The notes under the pieces: generated by a model | Database searches by the model: none | Told to the model about the DNA's origin: nothing | Seen by the model: only the letters and a program-made list of their open reading frames with translations | Assembly (NCBI GenBank): GCA_001596155.1 | Contig: CP014771.1 | Location: 2,232,001 to 2,296,000 of the forward strand | Length of the DNA: 64,000 bases | Direction of reading: 5' to 3' | DNA from: Hymenobacter psoromatis | GTDB lineage: Bacteria; Bacteroidota; Bacteroidia; Cytophagales; Hymenobacteraceae | Made by a program: the position numbers and the translations under genes | In this document: positions 51,271 to 61,345 of the stretch, one piece after another | How positions within the stretch are numbered: position 1 is the stretch's first letter | Layout of the letters: each line of letters opens with the position of its first letter

Positions 51271-51398
51271 GCGAACAAAATCGGTTAGAAGCAGATGGCG
51301 CAAGGTGCGTCCCGATTCTGTGGCGAAGCTGTGGGTAGGATTAGCCTTGGGTGAAGCCGAAAGCCAGCAAAGCCCTGCCGCCGGCAACGCAGCGCTAA

Positions 51399-52622
51399 CT
51401 ACTTCTGCGTGACCTGCATGCTCACCCGGCGATTAACGGAGCGGCCTTCCTCCGTGTCGTTGGTGGCAATGTTGTCGAGGGTGCCGAAACCTACGGCCGT
51501 GAGGCGCTCGGCGGGCACGCCCATGCTCACGAGGGCATCTTTGGTGGCGGCCGCGCGCGCGCGGCTCAGGCGCAGGTTGCTGAGGGGGTTGCCCGAGCTG
51601 TCGGTGTAGCCGCCGATTTTGATATCAGCCTGCGGGAAGCGCTTGAGAATACTGGCCACGTTGGACAGCTGCCACAGCGACTCATTGGTGAGCGTGGCTT
51701 TGCTGGACTCAAAATAGATGCGGTCGAAGCCAATCCAGTCCTTGGTGGGGTCCACGAGGTCCACTTCCTTGGTGGGGTCAATCAGAAACTGGTAGAGCTT
51801 GCTTTCGGTGGAGGCCGCGCCGATAACCTGCCGCAGGCCGTTTTTAAGCTTCAGCACCACCGGCACCGCAGCCGTGCCACGGGCGGCGTCGGCCCCGGTG
51901 CCCGTGCGGCTCACCACCGGCAGAGCCGTATATTGGCGGCCACTGGGGGGGGTAGGGGCCGGGCTGTCGGTGGGCGTGGGCAGCGCGGCGGTGTCTGCCG
52001 GCACTGCCTCAGCACCGCTGGTATGCGTGCCCACGATGTAGCCGAACTCCCCTAACGCAAGCAGGCTCACGGCCAGCAGCAGCACATTGGAGCGCGTGGC
52101 CAGCCACGAAGCCGCGCCGCCGCCGGCGGCCAGCACGGGCGCGGGCGCGGCCACCACCGCCGGCGGAGCCGCCGCACCCACTACCTGATAGGGCCGCAGC
52201 CACCGGTTCAACTCCTGAGCCGACCAGCCGTTTTCGGCCACCAAGCGGCCCATGATGGCCAGGGCCGCCGCGGCCGCCACCTCCAGCAGGCGGCCTACGG
52301 TGGCGGTTTGCACCTGCGTTTCTTTCACCACGCCGTGCACGGTGCCGTGGTAGCGGTCGTCGAGCACGTTGCGCACCAGGTCGGCCCCCTGCTGGCCGGC
52401 GTCTGGGGCGGTGCCCGCCTCGCTGGCCAGGTTCCACACCACGTCGTGGCTGCCGGGCTGGCCGGCGGTTTCGGCAAAGGCGCTCAGCACTACCCCACTC
52501 AGGCGCGCCAGGGCCGTGTGCGTGGCCGTCGGGTCTTCGCCAGTCACGCCATTGGCTTGCAATAGGTTATGGTCGCGAACGAAATTCTGAATTTCGTTCG
52601 GCATATCTTTTAGCGTTATCAT
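51399..52622 (-). CDS. OmpA family protein with an N-terminal DUF937-like domain
   Basis: A 407-residue membrane protein. The N-terminal half is helical (QNFVRDHNLLQANGVTGED, then helices with AAAAALAIMGRLVAENGW), resembling the DUF937/YidB region. A single transmembrane helix (SNVLLLAVSLLALGEFGYIV) leads to a proline-rich linker. The C-terminal 110 residues are the OmpA domain: IYFESSKATLTNESLWQL, then KIGGYTDSSGNPLSN and NRRVSMQV. The layout suggests the helical domain is cytoplasmic and the OmpA domain grips peptidoglycan. Confidence 0.85.
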   Translation of the reverse strand: MITLKDMPNEIQNFVRDHNLLQANGVTGEDPTATHTALARLSGVVLSAFAETAGQPGSHDVVWNLASEAGTAPDAGQQGADLVRNVLDDRYHGTVHGVVKETQVQTATVGRLLEVAAAAALAIMGRLVAENGWSAQELNRWLRPYQVVGAAAPPAVVAAPAPVLAAGGGAASWLATRSNVLLLAVSLLALGEFGYIVGTHTSGAEAVPADTAALPTPTDSPAPTPPSGRQYTALPVVSRTGTGADAARGTAAVPVVLKLKNGLRQVIGAASTESKLYQFLIDPTKEVDLVDPTKDWIGFDRIYFESSKATLTNESLWQLSNVASILKRFPQADIKIGGYTDSSGNPLSNLRLSRARAAATKDALVSMGVPAERLTAVGFGTLDNIATNDTEEGRSVNRRVSMQVTQK

Positions 52623-52814
52623 GGCAGAAACGGGCGAAGAGTGAGTAGTGCTACTTTTTATTGTTTTATTACAACGCAATGTACGGCGCAAGGCAGCTCC
52701 CAGATTAGTAGAATCCTGGAAATGACGCGGCGCACGGGAAATAAATCCGGGGGTAGGGAACGCAGCCGGCCCGGCCAGTCCCAGTCAGCCGAATTAGCTG
52801 ACAACTAACGCTTT

Positions 52815-53366
52815 TTAAAGCTCCTCGACCTTGCCGGTGGGATACACCACGAAGGTGCCGCTGTCGAGCACCACCGCGCCCGTCTTGTTTTTGAAACGGT
52901 AGTGATGCACCAGCTCGGTGCCCAGGCGCGTGGTGTCGGTGACGCCGATAAAGCTGTTGGCGATGACCAGCAGCGAATCGTTGTGCTTGTTGGCCTTGCC
53001 ATATACGGCCTTGATGGCCTCGTTGCGGGCGGGCGGGTCGTGGCGGGCCAGCGACGCCTTGTAGTTGGCCAGGGCCTGGTTGCGCGGCACCAGCGCGTCG
53101 TCAAACGCCTTCATGGCCACTACCCCCTTAATGGCTGCCTCACTCTGGCGGGTGTAGATGGTGGGCCGGCCCCAACTCACTGGCTCATAGCCCGGAAACT
53201 CGGTGCTATTGGTGTGTATGAAGGCCACCACGGCGCGCTGCAGCGAGTCGGCGGCGGTGGTGCCTTCTTTGGCCGGGCTGGTGGGGGCAGCCGCCGTTTG
53301 GGGGGCCGAAGGACTGGTGCAGCCCGCGGCGGCGAGTAAAAAGAGCAAGGGCAAAGATTTTTTCAT
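52815..53366 (-). CDS. hypothetical lipoprotein
   Basis: A 183-residue lipoprotein. MKKSLPLLFLLAAAGCTSPS carries the lipobox LAAAGC. The mature part has an alanine-rich linker, then a helical body (DSLQRAVVAFIHTNSTEFPG ... AFDDALVPRNQALANYKASL) and a C-terminal beta segment (YRFKNKTGAVVLDSGTFVVY). Function unknown. Confidence 0.82.
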   Translation of the reverse strand: MKKSLPLLFLLAAAGCTSPSAPQTAAAPTSPAKEGTTAADSLQRAVVAFIHTNSTEFPGYEPVSWGRPTIYTRQSEAAIKGVVAMKAFDDALVPRNQALANYKASLARHDPPARNEAIKAVYGKANKHNDSLLVIANSFIGVTDTTRLGTELVHHYRFKNKTGAVVLDSGTFVVYPTGKVEEL

Positions 53367-53751
53367 AGGGGGAGACTTAGGCCCGGTGGGCACGGGCAGA
53401 CTTGCAAGTACGAAAAGGCATTCGTTATGCTGTAAATTCGACTAATTATCAGTTAATTAGCAGCTTTTAAGGTAGCGTATAGATGCCCGCCAGAGCGGCG
53501 ACGGCGCTGAGCGGCTTGCCGCGACCGCCTACCCGGTTGGCAATTGCTCAGGTCTTGTCGTATTTATACTTCAACTACTTGCTAACCTCTTGGGGCGGCA
53601 AGCGTACTGCCGCAGATAATGTACTGAAAATAGCCTGATTCGGTTTTAGAATTAAATCTTTTGCAGTTTTCGCAAACCGATAGTATGATTTTATCGCTAA
53701 ATAGTTGCCCTCACTCTCTTTCACCAGCGGCCGCTGCCAACTTCTGAACTT
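53367..53751. other. 385-base regulatory region upstream of the polysaccharide operon
   Basis: No open frame. The region between a divergent lipoprotein gene and the exopolysaccharide operon is AT-richer (about 53400-53720) and should contain the operon promoter. A TCTTTTGC stretch at about 53656 resembles, but does not match, the TAnnTTTG box. No hairpin attenuator was seen. Confidence 0.6.
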
Positions 53752-54540
53752 ATGATTTCAACTTTCCAACTGCGCTTACTATTTTTTGGCTGGCTGTTGC
53801 TCGGGCTCGGGGGCTGCGTGGTGCAGAACAAGCTGCCCTATCTGCAAGGTGGCCGCTACTCGACTACTACTCCCACGCAGGTGGACAACGCGCGGCCCGT
53901 GTACCTGCTGCAGGCTGGCGATGTGCTGAGCATCAAGGTACAGAGCGTGCAGCCGGCGCTGAGCGACATTTTTAACATTCAAGGGCCGCAGACCATTGCC
54001 ACCGGCGACCCCGGCGTACTGTACCTGACTGGCTACGCGGTAGATGATACCGGCAATATTACCCTACCCACCATTGGCCAGGTGAAGTTGCAGGGCCTGA
54101 GCGTGGAGCAGGCCCAGACGCTGGTGCGCCAAAAGGTGTCGGCCTACGTGCGCGATGCCAACGTGCTGATGAAGCTGCTGAGCTTTAAGGTGACGGTGCT
54201 GGGCGAGGTGCGCCAGCCGGGGCGCTACTTTATTTACAACCCGCAGGCCACCGTGCTCGAAGCTCTGGGCCTGGCTGGTGACCTCACGGAGTTCGGCAAC
54301 CGCCAGAATATCAAGCTTATCCGCCAAACGCCAAAGGGCTCGGAAGTGGTGCTGCTGGACCTCACGGACCCTAACATCCTGAAATCGCCCTACTACTACC
54401 TGCTGCCCAACGACGCGCTGTACATAGAGCCGCAAAAGGCGCGCACGGCCCGCGGCAATGCCAATAACCTGGGCATCGTGTTCGCGGGCATTTCTGCCAT
54501 TGTTTTGCTTATCAGTTACTTAACTACCAATCATAATTAG
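53752..54540 (+). CDS. polysaccharide biosynthesis/export lipoprotein (Wza-like)
   Basis: A 262-residue outer-membrane export protein. Lipobox in LLLGLGGCVVQ. It has a Poly_export domain (VYLLQAGDVLSIKVQSVQP, then TGNITLPTIGQVKLQG) and one SLBB-like segment (KVTVLGEVRQPGRYFI). The C-terminus ends in a hydrophobic helix (GIVFAGISAIVLLISYL). First gene of a co-oriented cluster, with the tyrosine kinase 47 bases downstream. Confidence 0.93.
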   Translation: MISTFQLRLLFFGWLLLGLGGCVVQNKLPYLQGGRYSTTTPTQVDNARPVYLLQAGDVLSIKVQSVQPALSDIFNIQGPQTIATGDPGVLYLTGYAVDDTGNITLPTIGQVKLQGLSVEQAQTLVRQKVSAYVRDANVLMKLLSFKVTVLGEVRQPGRYFIYNPQATVLEALGLAGDLTEFGNRQNIKLIRQTPKGSEVVLLDLTDPNILKSPYYYLLPNDALYIEPQKARTARGNANNLGIVFAGISAIVLLISYLTTNHN

Positions 54541-54587
54541 GTTGCCGCTGGGGTGGCCGCTCGTTACTCAACCTTCTCTTTTCTGCT

Positions 54588-56978
54588 ATGGAAATTCGCC
54601 CTGCGCCCTTTGCGGCCGAAATAGACCTGCATGAGCTTTTTTTTAAGCTGCGGCGGCGCTGGCCCCTGTTTGTGGGTTCGCTGCTGCTGGCTGGTGCCCT
54701 GGCCTGGGTATATCTCCAGGTGAAGTCGCCGGTGTACGATTTTCAATCGACGCTGCTCATCGGCGACCAGTCTACGGGCTCGAAGCAGGCCCAGGAGCTG
54801 CTGCAACTGCTTGACAGCAAGCCCAAGGGCCTCAAGCTGGAAGACGAGGTAGGGCTGCTCACGTCGGCGGGCATGATGCGGCGCACCCTGGCCCAGCTGC
54901 CCTTCGCGGTGAGCTACTATATGGAGCCCAGCTCGTGGCTGAACCTGGTGCGGCCCTTGCAGGTGCGCGAGCGGGCATCCGGCGACATGCCTTTTTGGGT
55001 GGTGGCCGTGCCGGGCCGGCCGCAGCTCACGGGAGTGCCCATCTACGTGGAGACGCTGGAAGGTGGCAAGTTTCGCGTGCATGCCGATGCCAAGCGCGGC
55101 GAGCTGCGCCAGCTGGCCACCGGCGACCTGGTGCGCGAGGTGCTGGGCGTGAAGTTTGACCAGACCGTGGCGGCCGGCGACACGCTGCGCAGCCCGCTGC
55201 TGACGGTGGTGCTGCGGCCCGAGCCCGACCAGCTAGGCGGCGAGGCCAGCGGCAAGTATTTCTTCAAGCTTAATGACCTGAGCAGCCTGGTAACCGACTA
55301 CCAGAGCCGCCTCAAGGTGAAGCCCACCGACCACGAGTCGCGCATTCTGGAGCTGAGCGTGCAGGGCACGGTGCCAGCCAAGGAGCAGCAGTTTCTGAAC
55401 ACGCTGATGAACACCTATGTGCAGGATGACCTGACCCAGAAAAACGTGATTGGCGGCAAGACGGTGTCCTTTCTGGACAATGAAATCAATAAGCTGGCCG
55501 AGTCGAAGTCGCGGGCTGCGCAGAGCCTCAGCTCGTTTCGCTCGGCCAACAGCGTGGTCGATGCGGGCGCGCAGTCGGGGGTAGGGATTCAGCAGCAAAC
55601 CGAGCTGAACACGAACCGCAACCGCCTGGCTACCAGCCGCCGCTACTACCAGAACATGCTCGACTACCTGAAGGCCCACCGCGGCCCCGGCAGCGTGGCG
55701 GCCCTGAGCAGCGCCGGCATCGACGACCCGGCCTCGACGGGTCTCATCCAGCAGCTGTCGGACCTGAATGGCCAGCGAGCCTCGCTGATTGTGAACGGCA
55801 CCGAAATCAACCCGCTGGTGGTGGTGCTGGACGAGAAAATCAGCACGACCAAGGAGCTGCTCATTCAGACCCTGACCGGCCTGGTGAACAGCTCGGGCAA
55901 TGCCCTGCGCGACGTGGACCAGCAGCTCGGCAGCGTGCGTGGCCAGCTGACCAAGATGCCCGAGACTGAGCGTCAGATGAGCAACTTGCAGAGCACCAGT
56001 AACTTCAACGAGAAGAACTATAGCTTCTTGGTGGAAAAGCGTAACGAGGCGGCCATCGCCTTAGCCACCAACGTGACGGACAAGAAGGTGGTGGACCCGG
56101 CCAAGCAGGTGGGCCTGGGCCCCTCGGCCCCCAAGCCGCTGCTGGTGGCGCTGCTGGCCGTGCTGGCCGGCCTGCTGCTGCCCGCCGGCCTGGTGCTGAT
56201 GCAGGACAAAACCAACCGCCGCGTGCAGAGCAAAGAAGACCTAGCCCGCCTCACCAATATTCCGCTGCTGGGCGTGATTCCGCACGGCACCCCGGAGGAC
56301 AAGCAATCCATGCTGCACGACCCGCGCAGCCCCATCGCGGAGGCTTTTCGGGCAGTGCGGGTAAATATGCAGTACCTGGCCGCCGGCCTCGATAAGCGCG
56401 TGATTGGCGTCACATCGTCGGTGCCCGGCGAGGGCAAAAGCTTCTGCACCGTGAACCTGGCCGCCGAGCTGGCCCAGAGCGGCCGCCGCGTGGCCGTGCT
56501 GGAGTGCGACATGCGCCGCCCTACCCTGGCCAGCTACTTCGGCATCGACCCGCGCGCGCGCCACGGCCTGAGCACCTACTTGGCCGACGAAAGCACGCTG
56601 GACGAGGCGCGCAGCAGCACTAGCATTGAGGGCCTCGATGTGCTGTGCTGCGGCCCCCTACCCCAGAACCCGACCCGCCTCATTGAAAGCCCCAGGCTGG
56701 CCGAGCTGATTCAGCAGTTGCGCGACGAGTACGATTACCTGCTGGTCGATATTCCGCCACTGGGCTACGTGTCCGAATTCCTGGTGCTGCTGCAATACCT
56801 GGATGCCAAGATTTACGTGGTGCGCCAGAACTACACCGACCGCGCCCTGGTAGGCCAGATAACTGAGATGCACCGCGACCACAAGGTGAAGCAGCTCTAC
56901 ATGGTTATCAATGACGTGCATTTTGGCAGCACTTACGAGTATCGCCACAAGGCGAATGCGTATAAGTACGGCGTTTGA
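54588..56978 (+). CDS. polysaccharide co-polymerase / BY-type tyrosine autokinase (Wzc-like)
   Basis: A 796-residue inner-membrane protein. The N-terminal Wzz region has a helix RRWPLFVGSLLLAGALAWVY, a large periplasmic coiled coil, and a second helix LLAVLAGLLLPAGLVLM. The cytoplasmic kinase has Walker A SSVPGEGKS at about 613-621, Walker A' VLECDMRRPTL, and Walker B YDYLLVDIPP. The last 15 residues hold four tyrosines (TYEYRHKANAYKYGV), the autophosphorylation tail. It regulates chain length and export with the Wza-like protein. Confidence 0.93.
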   Translation: MEIRPAPFAAEIDLHELFFKLRRRWPLFVGSLLLAGALAWVYLQVKSPVYDFQSTLLIGDQSTGSKQAQELLQLLDSKPKGLKLEDEVGLLTSAGMMRRTLAQLPFAVSYYMEPSSWLNLVRPLQVRERASGDMPFWVVAVPGRPQLTGVPIYVETLEGGKFRVHADAKRGELRQLATGDLVREVLGVKFDQTVAAGDTLRSPLLTVVLRPEPDQLGGEASGKYFFKLNDLSSLVTDYQSRLKVKPTDHESRILELSVQGTVPAKEQQFLNTLMNTYVQDDLTQKNVIGGKTVSFLDNEINKLAESKSRAAQSLSSFRSANSVVDAGAQSGVGIQQQTELNTNRNRLATSRRYYQNMLDYLKAHRGPGSVAALSSAGIDDPASTGLIQQLSDLNGQRASLIVNGTEINPLVVVLDEKISTTKELLIQTLTGLVNSSGNALRDVDQQLGSVRGQLTKMPETERQMSNLQSTSNFNEKNYSFLVEKRNEAAIALATNVTDKKVVDPAKQVGLGPSAPKPLLVALLAVLAGLLLPAGLVLMQDKTNRRVQSKEDLARLTNIPLLGVIPHGTPEDKQSMLHDPRSPIAEAFRAVRVNMQYLAAGLDKRVIGVTSSVPGEGKSFCTVNLAAELAQSGRRVAVLECDMRRPTLASYFGIDPRARHGLSTYLADESTLDEARSSTSIEGLDVLCCGPLPQNPTRLIESPRLAELIQQLRDEYDYLLVDIPPLGYVSEFLVLLQYLDAKIYVVRQNYTDRALVGQITEMHRDHKVKQLYMVINDVHFGSTYEYRHKANAYKYGV

Positions 56979-57007
56979 TTATGAGCTAGTTAAGCTAGTT
57001 AGAACGT

Positions 57008-57115
57008 CGTCAGACCGTCATTCCGAGCTTGCCGAGGAATCTCGCTCGCCTAACGGCGCGAAACCCGAATGGCGCGAGCAAGATTCCTCGGCAAGCTCGG
57101 AATGACGGTCTGACG
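57008..57115. repeat. intergenic inverted repeat (family A) inside the polysaccharide cluster
   Basis: Left arm begins GTCAGACCGTCATTCCGAGC; the right arm is complementary, and the core repeats GTCATTCCGAGCTTGCCGAG. It sits in the only long gap between the kinase and flippase genes. Confidence 0.85.
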
Positions 57116-57164
57116 GCTTTTGCTACTTCCTAATCAGTTTCAATAGCTGGCAACTCAAATTAAA

Positions 57165-58745
57165 ATGGCAGTAACCACCCAAAATCTTACTTCCACCGCC
57201 GTGCGCGGCGTGCAGTGGACAACGGCGGCCACGGTGCTGACGGCGGTGCTCCAGATTGGCTACACCGCCGTGATGGCGCGCCTACTGGACCCCGCCGCCT
57301 TCGGCCTGGTGGCAATGGCGGGGGTAGTGTTGCGCTTCGGCAGCTACTTTGCCGAGATGGGCCTGGGCCACGCCCTGGTGCAGCGCCTGGAGATTGACGA
57401 CGACGACGTGCGGGCCACTTTCACGGCCTCTTTGGGCCTGGGGCTGGCGGTGGCGGGCGTGGCCTGGCTGGCCGCGCCGCTGGCGGTTTTCTTCCTGAAA
57501 AACGACGCCGTGGTGCCACTGGTGCGGGTGCAGGCGCTGGGCTTTATTTTGGTGGGCGTGGGGGCCACGGCTACCAGCATGCTGCGCCGCGAGATGCGCT
57601 TTGAGGCTCTGGCCAAGGTGGAGGTAGTGGCCTACGTGCTCGGCTACGGGGGGGTAGGCGTAACGCTGGGCTTGCTGGGCGCGGGCGTGTGGAGCCTGAT
57701 AGCGGCTAGCCTGGCGCAGCAGCTGTTCACGGCGCTGTTCAGCTACGGCGTGGTGCGGCACTCGCTGCGGTTCATCTTTCAAAAGGCGCCCTACGCCCGG
57801 CTGCTGGGCTACGGCGGGCGGGTGTCGGTGGTAGGCTTTCTGGAATTCGTGAACGGCAACCTCGACACGCTGCTCATCGGGCGGCTGCTGGGCTCGGTGC
57901 TGCTGGGCATCTACAACCGGGCCTACATGCTGCTGTACCTGCCCACGTATTTTTTGACCAACAGCCTGGCGCGGGTAGCCTTTCCGGCGTTCAGCAAGAT
58001 TCAGGATGACCTGCCGCGCTTGCGAACACTGTACCTCACCAGCACCACGCTCATTGCCACGGTGGTGCTGCCCGTGTGCGCCGGCGTGGCCGTGGCCGCC
58101 CCCGAGCTGGTGGCGGTGCTGCTGGGTCCGCGCTGGTCAGCCTCAGTGCCGATTTTGCGCGTTCTGTGCTTTTCCATTCCGCTCACTATGAGCACCTTGC
58201 TAGCGGGGGTAGTAGCCGATGCCCGCGCCAATCTGAGCCAGAAAATCATTCTCAACCTGACATATATGGTGCTGCTGGCCAGCTTATTCTGGTCGCTGAA
58301 AGGCTACGGCCTGGCGGGCATCGCGGTAGGCATTGGCACGGGCGAGTTTGTGCGCACGCTGCTCTACATGCGCGTGACGCACAACGATATCGGCATTCCC
58401 TACCCCCAGTTATTATCCGTGTACCGGCCGGGCTTGCTCAATGCGGCAGCGGTGGGCCTGGGCCTGTTGGTCGTGAGCACCCTGGTGCGCCCGCTGCACC
58501 CGCCCGCCCTGCTCACGCTGCTGGCCCTGATGGCGACGGGCGCCGTGGCCCTGCTGGTGGTGGTGCTGCGCTGGCCTTCGGCCGAGCTGCGGCCCATGCT
58601 GGCCCAGGCGCTCGGCCGGCTGCGGGGCCTGCAAGCCTTGCCCGACTCGGCCCAGCAGCGGCTGACCCGCTACACAACCTTTTTAGAAAGTCGGCCTGGC
58701 ATGTTGCCAACGCCCGACACATTTGATAACTCCCTCGTGCTATGA
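57165..58745 (+). CDS. oligosaccharide flippase family protein (Wzx-like)
   Basis: A 526-residue polytopic membrane protein with 12-14 helices. The N-terminal helix pair RGVQWTTAATVLTAVLQIGY and 'ARLLDPAAFGLVAMAGVVLRF' are the polysaccharide transport (PST) flippase signature. It moves lipid-linked sugar repeats across the inner membrane. Its stop overlaps the next ATG as ATGA, so the two genes are translationally coupled. Confidence 0.93.
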   Translation: MAVTTQNLTSTAVRGVQWTTAATVLTAVLQIGYTAVMARLLDPAAFGLVAMAGVVLRFGSYFAEMGLGHALVQRLEIDDDDVRATFTASLGLGLAVAGVAWLAAPLAVFFLKNDAVVPLVRVQALGFILVGVGATATSMLRREMRFEALAKVEVVAYVLGYGGVGVTLGLLGAGVWSLIAASLAQQLFTALFSYGVVRHSLRFIFQKAPYARLLGYGGRVSVVGFLEFVNGNLDTLLIGRLLGSVLLGIYNRAYMLLYLPTYFLTNSLARVAFPAFSKIQDDLPRLRTLYLTSTTLIATVVLPVCAGVAVAAPELVAVLLGPRWSASVPILRVLCFSIPLTMSTLLAGVVADARANLSQKIILNLTYMVLLASLFWSLKGYGLAGIAVGIGTGEFVRTLLYMRVTHNDIGIPYPQLLSVYRPGLLNAAAVGLGLLVVSTLVRPLHPPALLTLLALMATGAVALLVVVLRWPSAELRPMLAQALGRLRGLQALPDSAQQRLTRYTTFLESRPGMLPTPDTFDNSLVL

Positions 58746-59968
58746 ATATTTTATTGACCTCCTTGATGGTACCGGGAGCCCCTTCGGGCGTACGGGTACA
58801 CTACGAGCGACTGGCAACGCTGCTGCGCGCACAGGGCCATCAAGTGACGGTAGTGACCCTGGACAGCCAGCGGCCGTGGGTGCGCAAGTCCCTTGGGGTG
58901 GTGCGAAGGGCGCTGGCGCTGCTGCCGGGCCGTTGGGGCAAGCTTATCGGGATAGAGTTGAGCACCGTGGCTGAAATCTTTTGCGCCATTGACCGCCGGC
59001 AGCCCTACGACGTAGTAAATGCCCAAGATGTGAGCAGCGGCTGGGCCGCCCGCCTAGCCCTGCGCGACCGGGTACCAGTCGTTGTGACTGGCCACTTCAA
59101 CGACCATCCCGGTGAGGAAGTTGTGAAGCAACTGCGCCTGAAGCCCACTGGTTGGGCCGCCCGGTTTGAGATGCGCTGGTACAACTTCTTGCTGCGGCGT
59201 ACCCGATTTTTTCTCACTACCTCCGAATACGCGCTGCGCCCCACAAAGCCCTTGCTGCCGGCCGGGGCGCTCACCGCCGTAGTGCACAACGGGGCCGATA
59301 CAGTGGCCTTTGCGCCGCCGCAGCCCTACGCGCCTCCCGCCACTGGCCCCGACCTGCGGGCGCTATTTCCCAACCGGGCTATTATCTTGAATATTGGCCA
59401 GTTAGAGCCCCGCAAAAACCAACAATACCTCGTGGAAGTGGCCGCCGCGCTGCGGCCATTATACTCAAATTTTGTGGTAGTGTTAGTGGGCAAAGGGGAA
59501 GACGAAGCCCAGCTCCGGGACCTCATCGCGCAACATGGCCTTCAGCGCGAAGTGGTACTGCTGGGCTACCACTCCGACGTGGCGCCCCTGATGCACGCCG
59601 CGGACCTCTATATGCACACCGCCACCCGAGAGAATTGCCCCTACGTGCTCGTCGAGGCGCTGGCCAGCCGCTGCCCGGCTCTGGCCCTGGCCGCCGGGGG
59701 CAGCCCCGAACTGTTAGCTACTACGCCCGAGGCCACTATCTCACAAAGCACGCCACCCGCCGTCCTGGCCGAGCAGCTTGCCAAGCTACTTAGCGACCCC
59801 GCCGCCCGCCACGACTTGCAGCAGCGCCAGTATGCCTACGCGCATCAGCGTTTCGACGTGGCGGCCATGCTGCGCGGCACACTGGCGTTTTATCAGCAGG
59901 CGATAGACCTGCCGCCCACAGGTGCGGTCACCGAGCCGATGCCACAGCCGGTCACGCAATTTTCGTAG
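58742..59968 (+). CDS. glycosyltransferase family 4
   Basis: A 408-residue GT-B glycosyltransferase. It starts MNILLTSLMVPGAPSGVRVH, and the C-terminal half has the UDP-sugar region ILNIGQLEPRKNQQYLVE, then LYMHTATRENCPYVLVEALA, the E-x(7)-E motif of family 4. The donor is unknown. Confidence 0.92.
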   Translation: MNILLTSLMVPGAPSGVRVHYERLATLLRAQGHQVTVVTLDSQRPWVRKSLGVVRRALALLPGRWGKLIGIELSTVAEIFCAIDRRQPYDVVNAQDVSSGWAARLALRDRVPVVVTGHFNDHPGEEVVKQLRLKPTGWAARFEMRWYNFLLRRTRFFLTTSEYALRPTKPLLPAGALTAVVHNGADTVAFAPPQPYAPPATGPDLRALFPNRAIILNIGQLEPRKNQQYLVEVAAALRPLYSNFVVVLVGKGEDEAQLRDLIAQHGLQREVVLLGYHSDVAPLMHAADLYMHTATRENCPYVLVEALASRCPALALAAGGSPELLATTPEATISQSTPPAVLAEQLAKLLSDPAARHDLQQRQYAYAHQRFDVAAMLRGTLAFYQQAIDLPPTGAVTEPMPQPVTQFS

Positions 59969-59996
59969 CGGTGCTTTGCCTTAGCTTTTCTGCGCG

Positions 59997-61301
59997 ATGA
60001 AAATCAACCTGCATTTTCTCTTAACCCTGCCGCTACTGGCCGTGCTGGCCACGAACGCAGCATTTTGGGAGTTTATCTACGGGCCCCAGCTCGACCAGGA
60101 GCCGGATGGCGTCAAGCTCTACACGTACGTACTGTTCGCGGCGGCGTTCGGCACCATCGTGTTCTACGGCCGCTACATGGAGCCCCTAATTCGGTGGTGG
60201 ATGTGGGTAATATTTGCCGCCATTGGTGGGCTGATGCTGGAGTCGTATGCCAACCACGGCTCCTGGATGGTCTATCCACACGTGTTCAGCAAGCTGTTCA
60301 TGCTGGTACTGATGCTCGGTATCTACGTTTTTCACCGGCGCTTTGGCCTGCCGCGGCTAGGACAGCTCGTAGGAGTTCTGACGCTGGTGCTCCTGGCCGA
60401 CCTGCTGGTGTTTCACCGTGACTCACTTAGTCTCACGGCCTTTGCTGAAAACGAGCGCGGGTTTGCCTCATCGTCGGCCTACTTATTCGTACCCGTGGCC
60501 CTGTACTGCCTCAACCGCTACATTACCCACGGCGGCTGGCTGGTGCTATTCGGGTTCTTTTTCTGCCTCCCGCTCATCATTTTTCTCCAGCACCGCTCGG
60601 TGTGGATTGCCACCATCGTGGCCATTCCGCTCGATTTACTATTGTTGCGCCGCACGCCGGGGGCCCGGTTTTCGTGGGCCAAGATGATTATGCTGGTGGC
60701 GCTGCCCGGTATATTAGGCTCGCTGGGCGTCACGGCGCTGGTGCTCAACAGCCCCGAAGTGGTGACCCGCATGCAAACCAACGTGGAGGATATGGCCAAC
60801 GCCGACAAGCAGGGCACCGGCAGCTGGCGCCTGAAGCAGCTCGAATCGTATATGCCGCTGGTGCAGGAGCGTCCCATCGCCGGCTGGCGGCTGGAAGGCT
60901 TCGAGGTGCCCATGCAATTCTACGACCCCAGCAACGACCAGCCGATGTGGGCCGACCGCACCGGCCACCACTTTCACGATTTCTACCTCGACCGGGCCTT
61001 TTATTTCGGTATTCTCGGCATCCTGCTGGTGCTGCTGGTGCCCATAATTCGCATCGTTCAGCGCTTGCTGCAGCCGGGTCCCATGCGTCCCGACACGGCC
61101 CTGCTGATTGCCTACTTCGGCTGTCTACTCGTGTTCTCGGCCTCGTATGACTGGTCGACTTACCACTTCGGCTTGCTGGGATTGCTGCTGGCTGCCCTGA
61201 GCGAGCCGGAACCACGGCCGGTGCCCCAGATTCCGATTGCGGTCGTTGACGACGACGAAGTCGAGGCGATGGACCCCTGGGAAAAGCAATTAACTGTTTG
61301 A
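59997..61301 (+). CDS. O-antigen polymerase/ligase-like membrane protein (Wzy-like)
   Basis: A 434-residue protein with about 10-11 helices and a large periplasmic loop holding QLESYMPLVQERPIAGWRLE and MWADRTGHHFHDFYLDRAFY. Position in the cluster and the H/E-rich loop fit Wzy polymerases or O-antigen ligases. The tail is acidic (DDDEVEAMDPWEK). Confidence 0.85.
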   Translation: MKINLHFLLTLPLLAVLATNAAFWEFIYGPQLDQEPDGVKLYTYVLFAAAFGTIVFYGRYMEPLIRWWMWVIFAAIGGLMLESYANHGSWMVYPHVFSKLFMLVLMLGIYVFHRRFGLPRLGQLVGVLTLVLLADLLVFHRDSLSLTAFAENERGFASSSAYLFVPVALYCLNRYITHGGWLVLFGFFFCLPLIIFLQHRSVWIATIVAIPLDLLLLRRTPGARFSWAKMIMLVALPGILGSLGVTALVLNSPEVVTRMQTNVEDMANADKQGTGSWRLKQLESYMPLVQERPIAGWRLEGFEVPMQFYDPSNDQPMWADRTGHHFHDFYLDRAFYFGILGILLVLLVPIIRIVQRLLQPGPMRPDTALLIAYFGCLLVFSASYDWSTYHFGLLGLLLAALSEPEPRPVPQIPIAVVDDDEVEAMDPWEKQLTV

Positions 61302-61345
61302 TACTAAAAGCGCTTCGTTGCGAACGCGCTATTTTGGGCTTGTAA

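Noticed and set aside
17496..57115. CRISPR array among the intergenic repeats
   Set aside because: Copies are kilobases apart, palindromic over their full length, and not separated by unique spacers; no cas genes are present.
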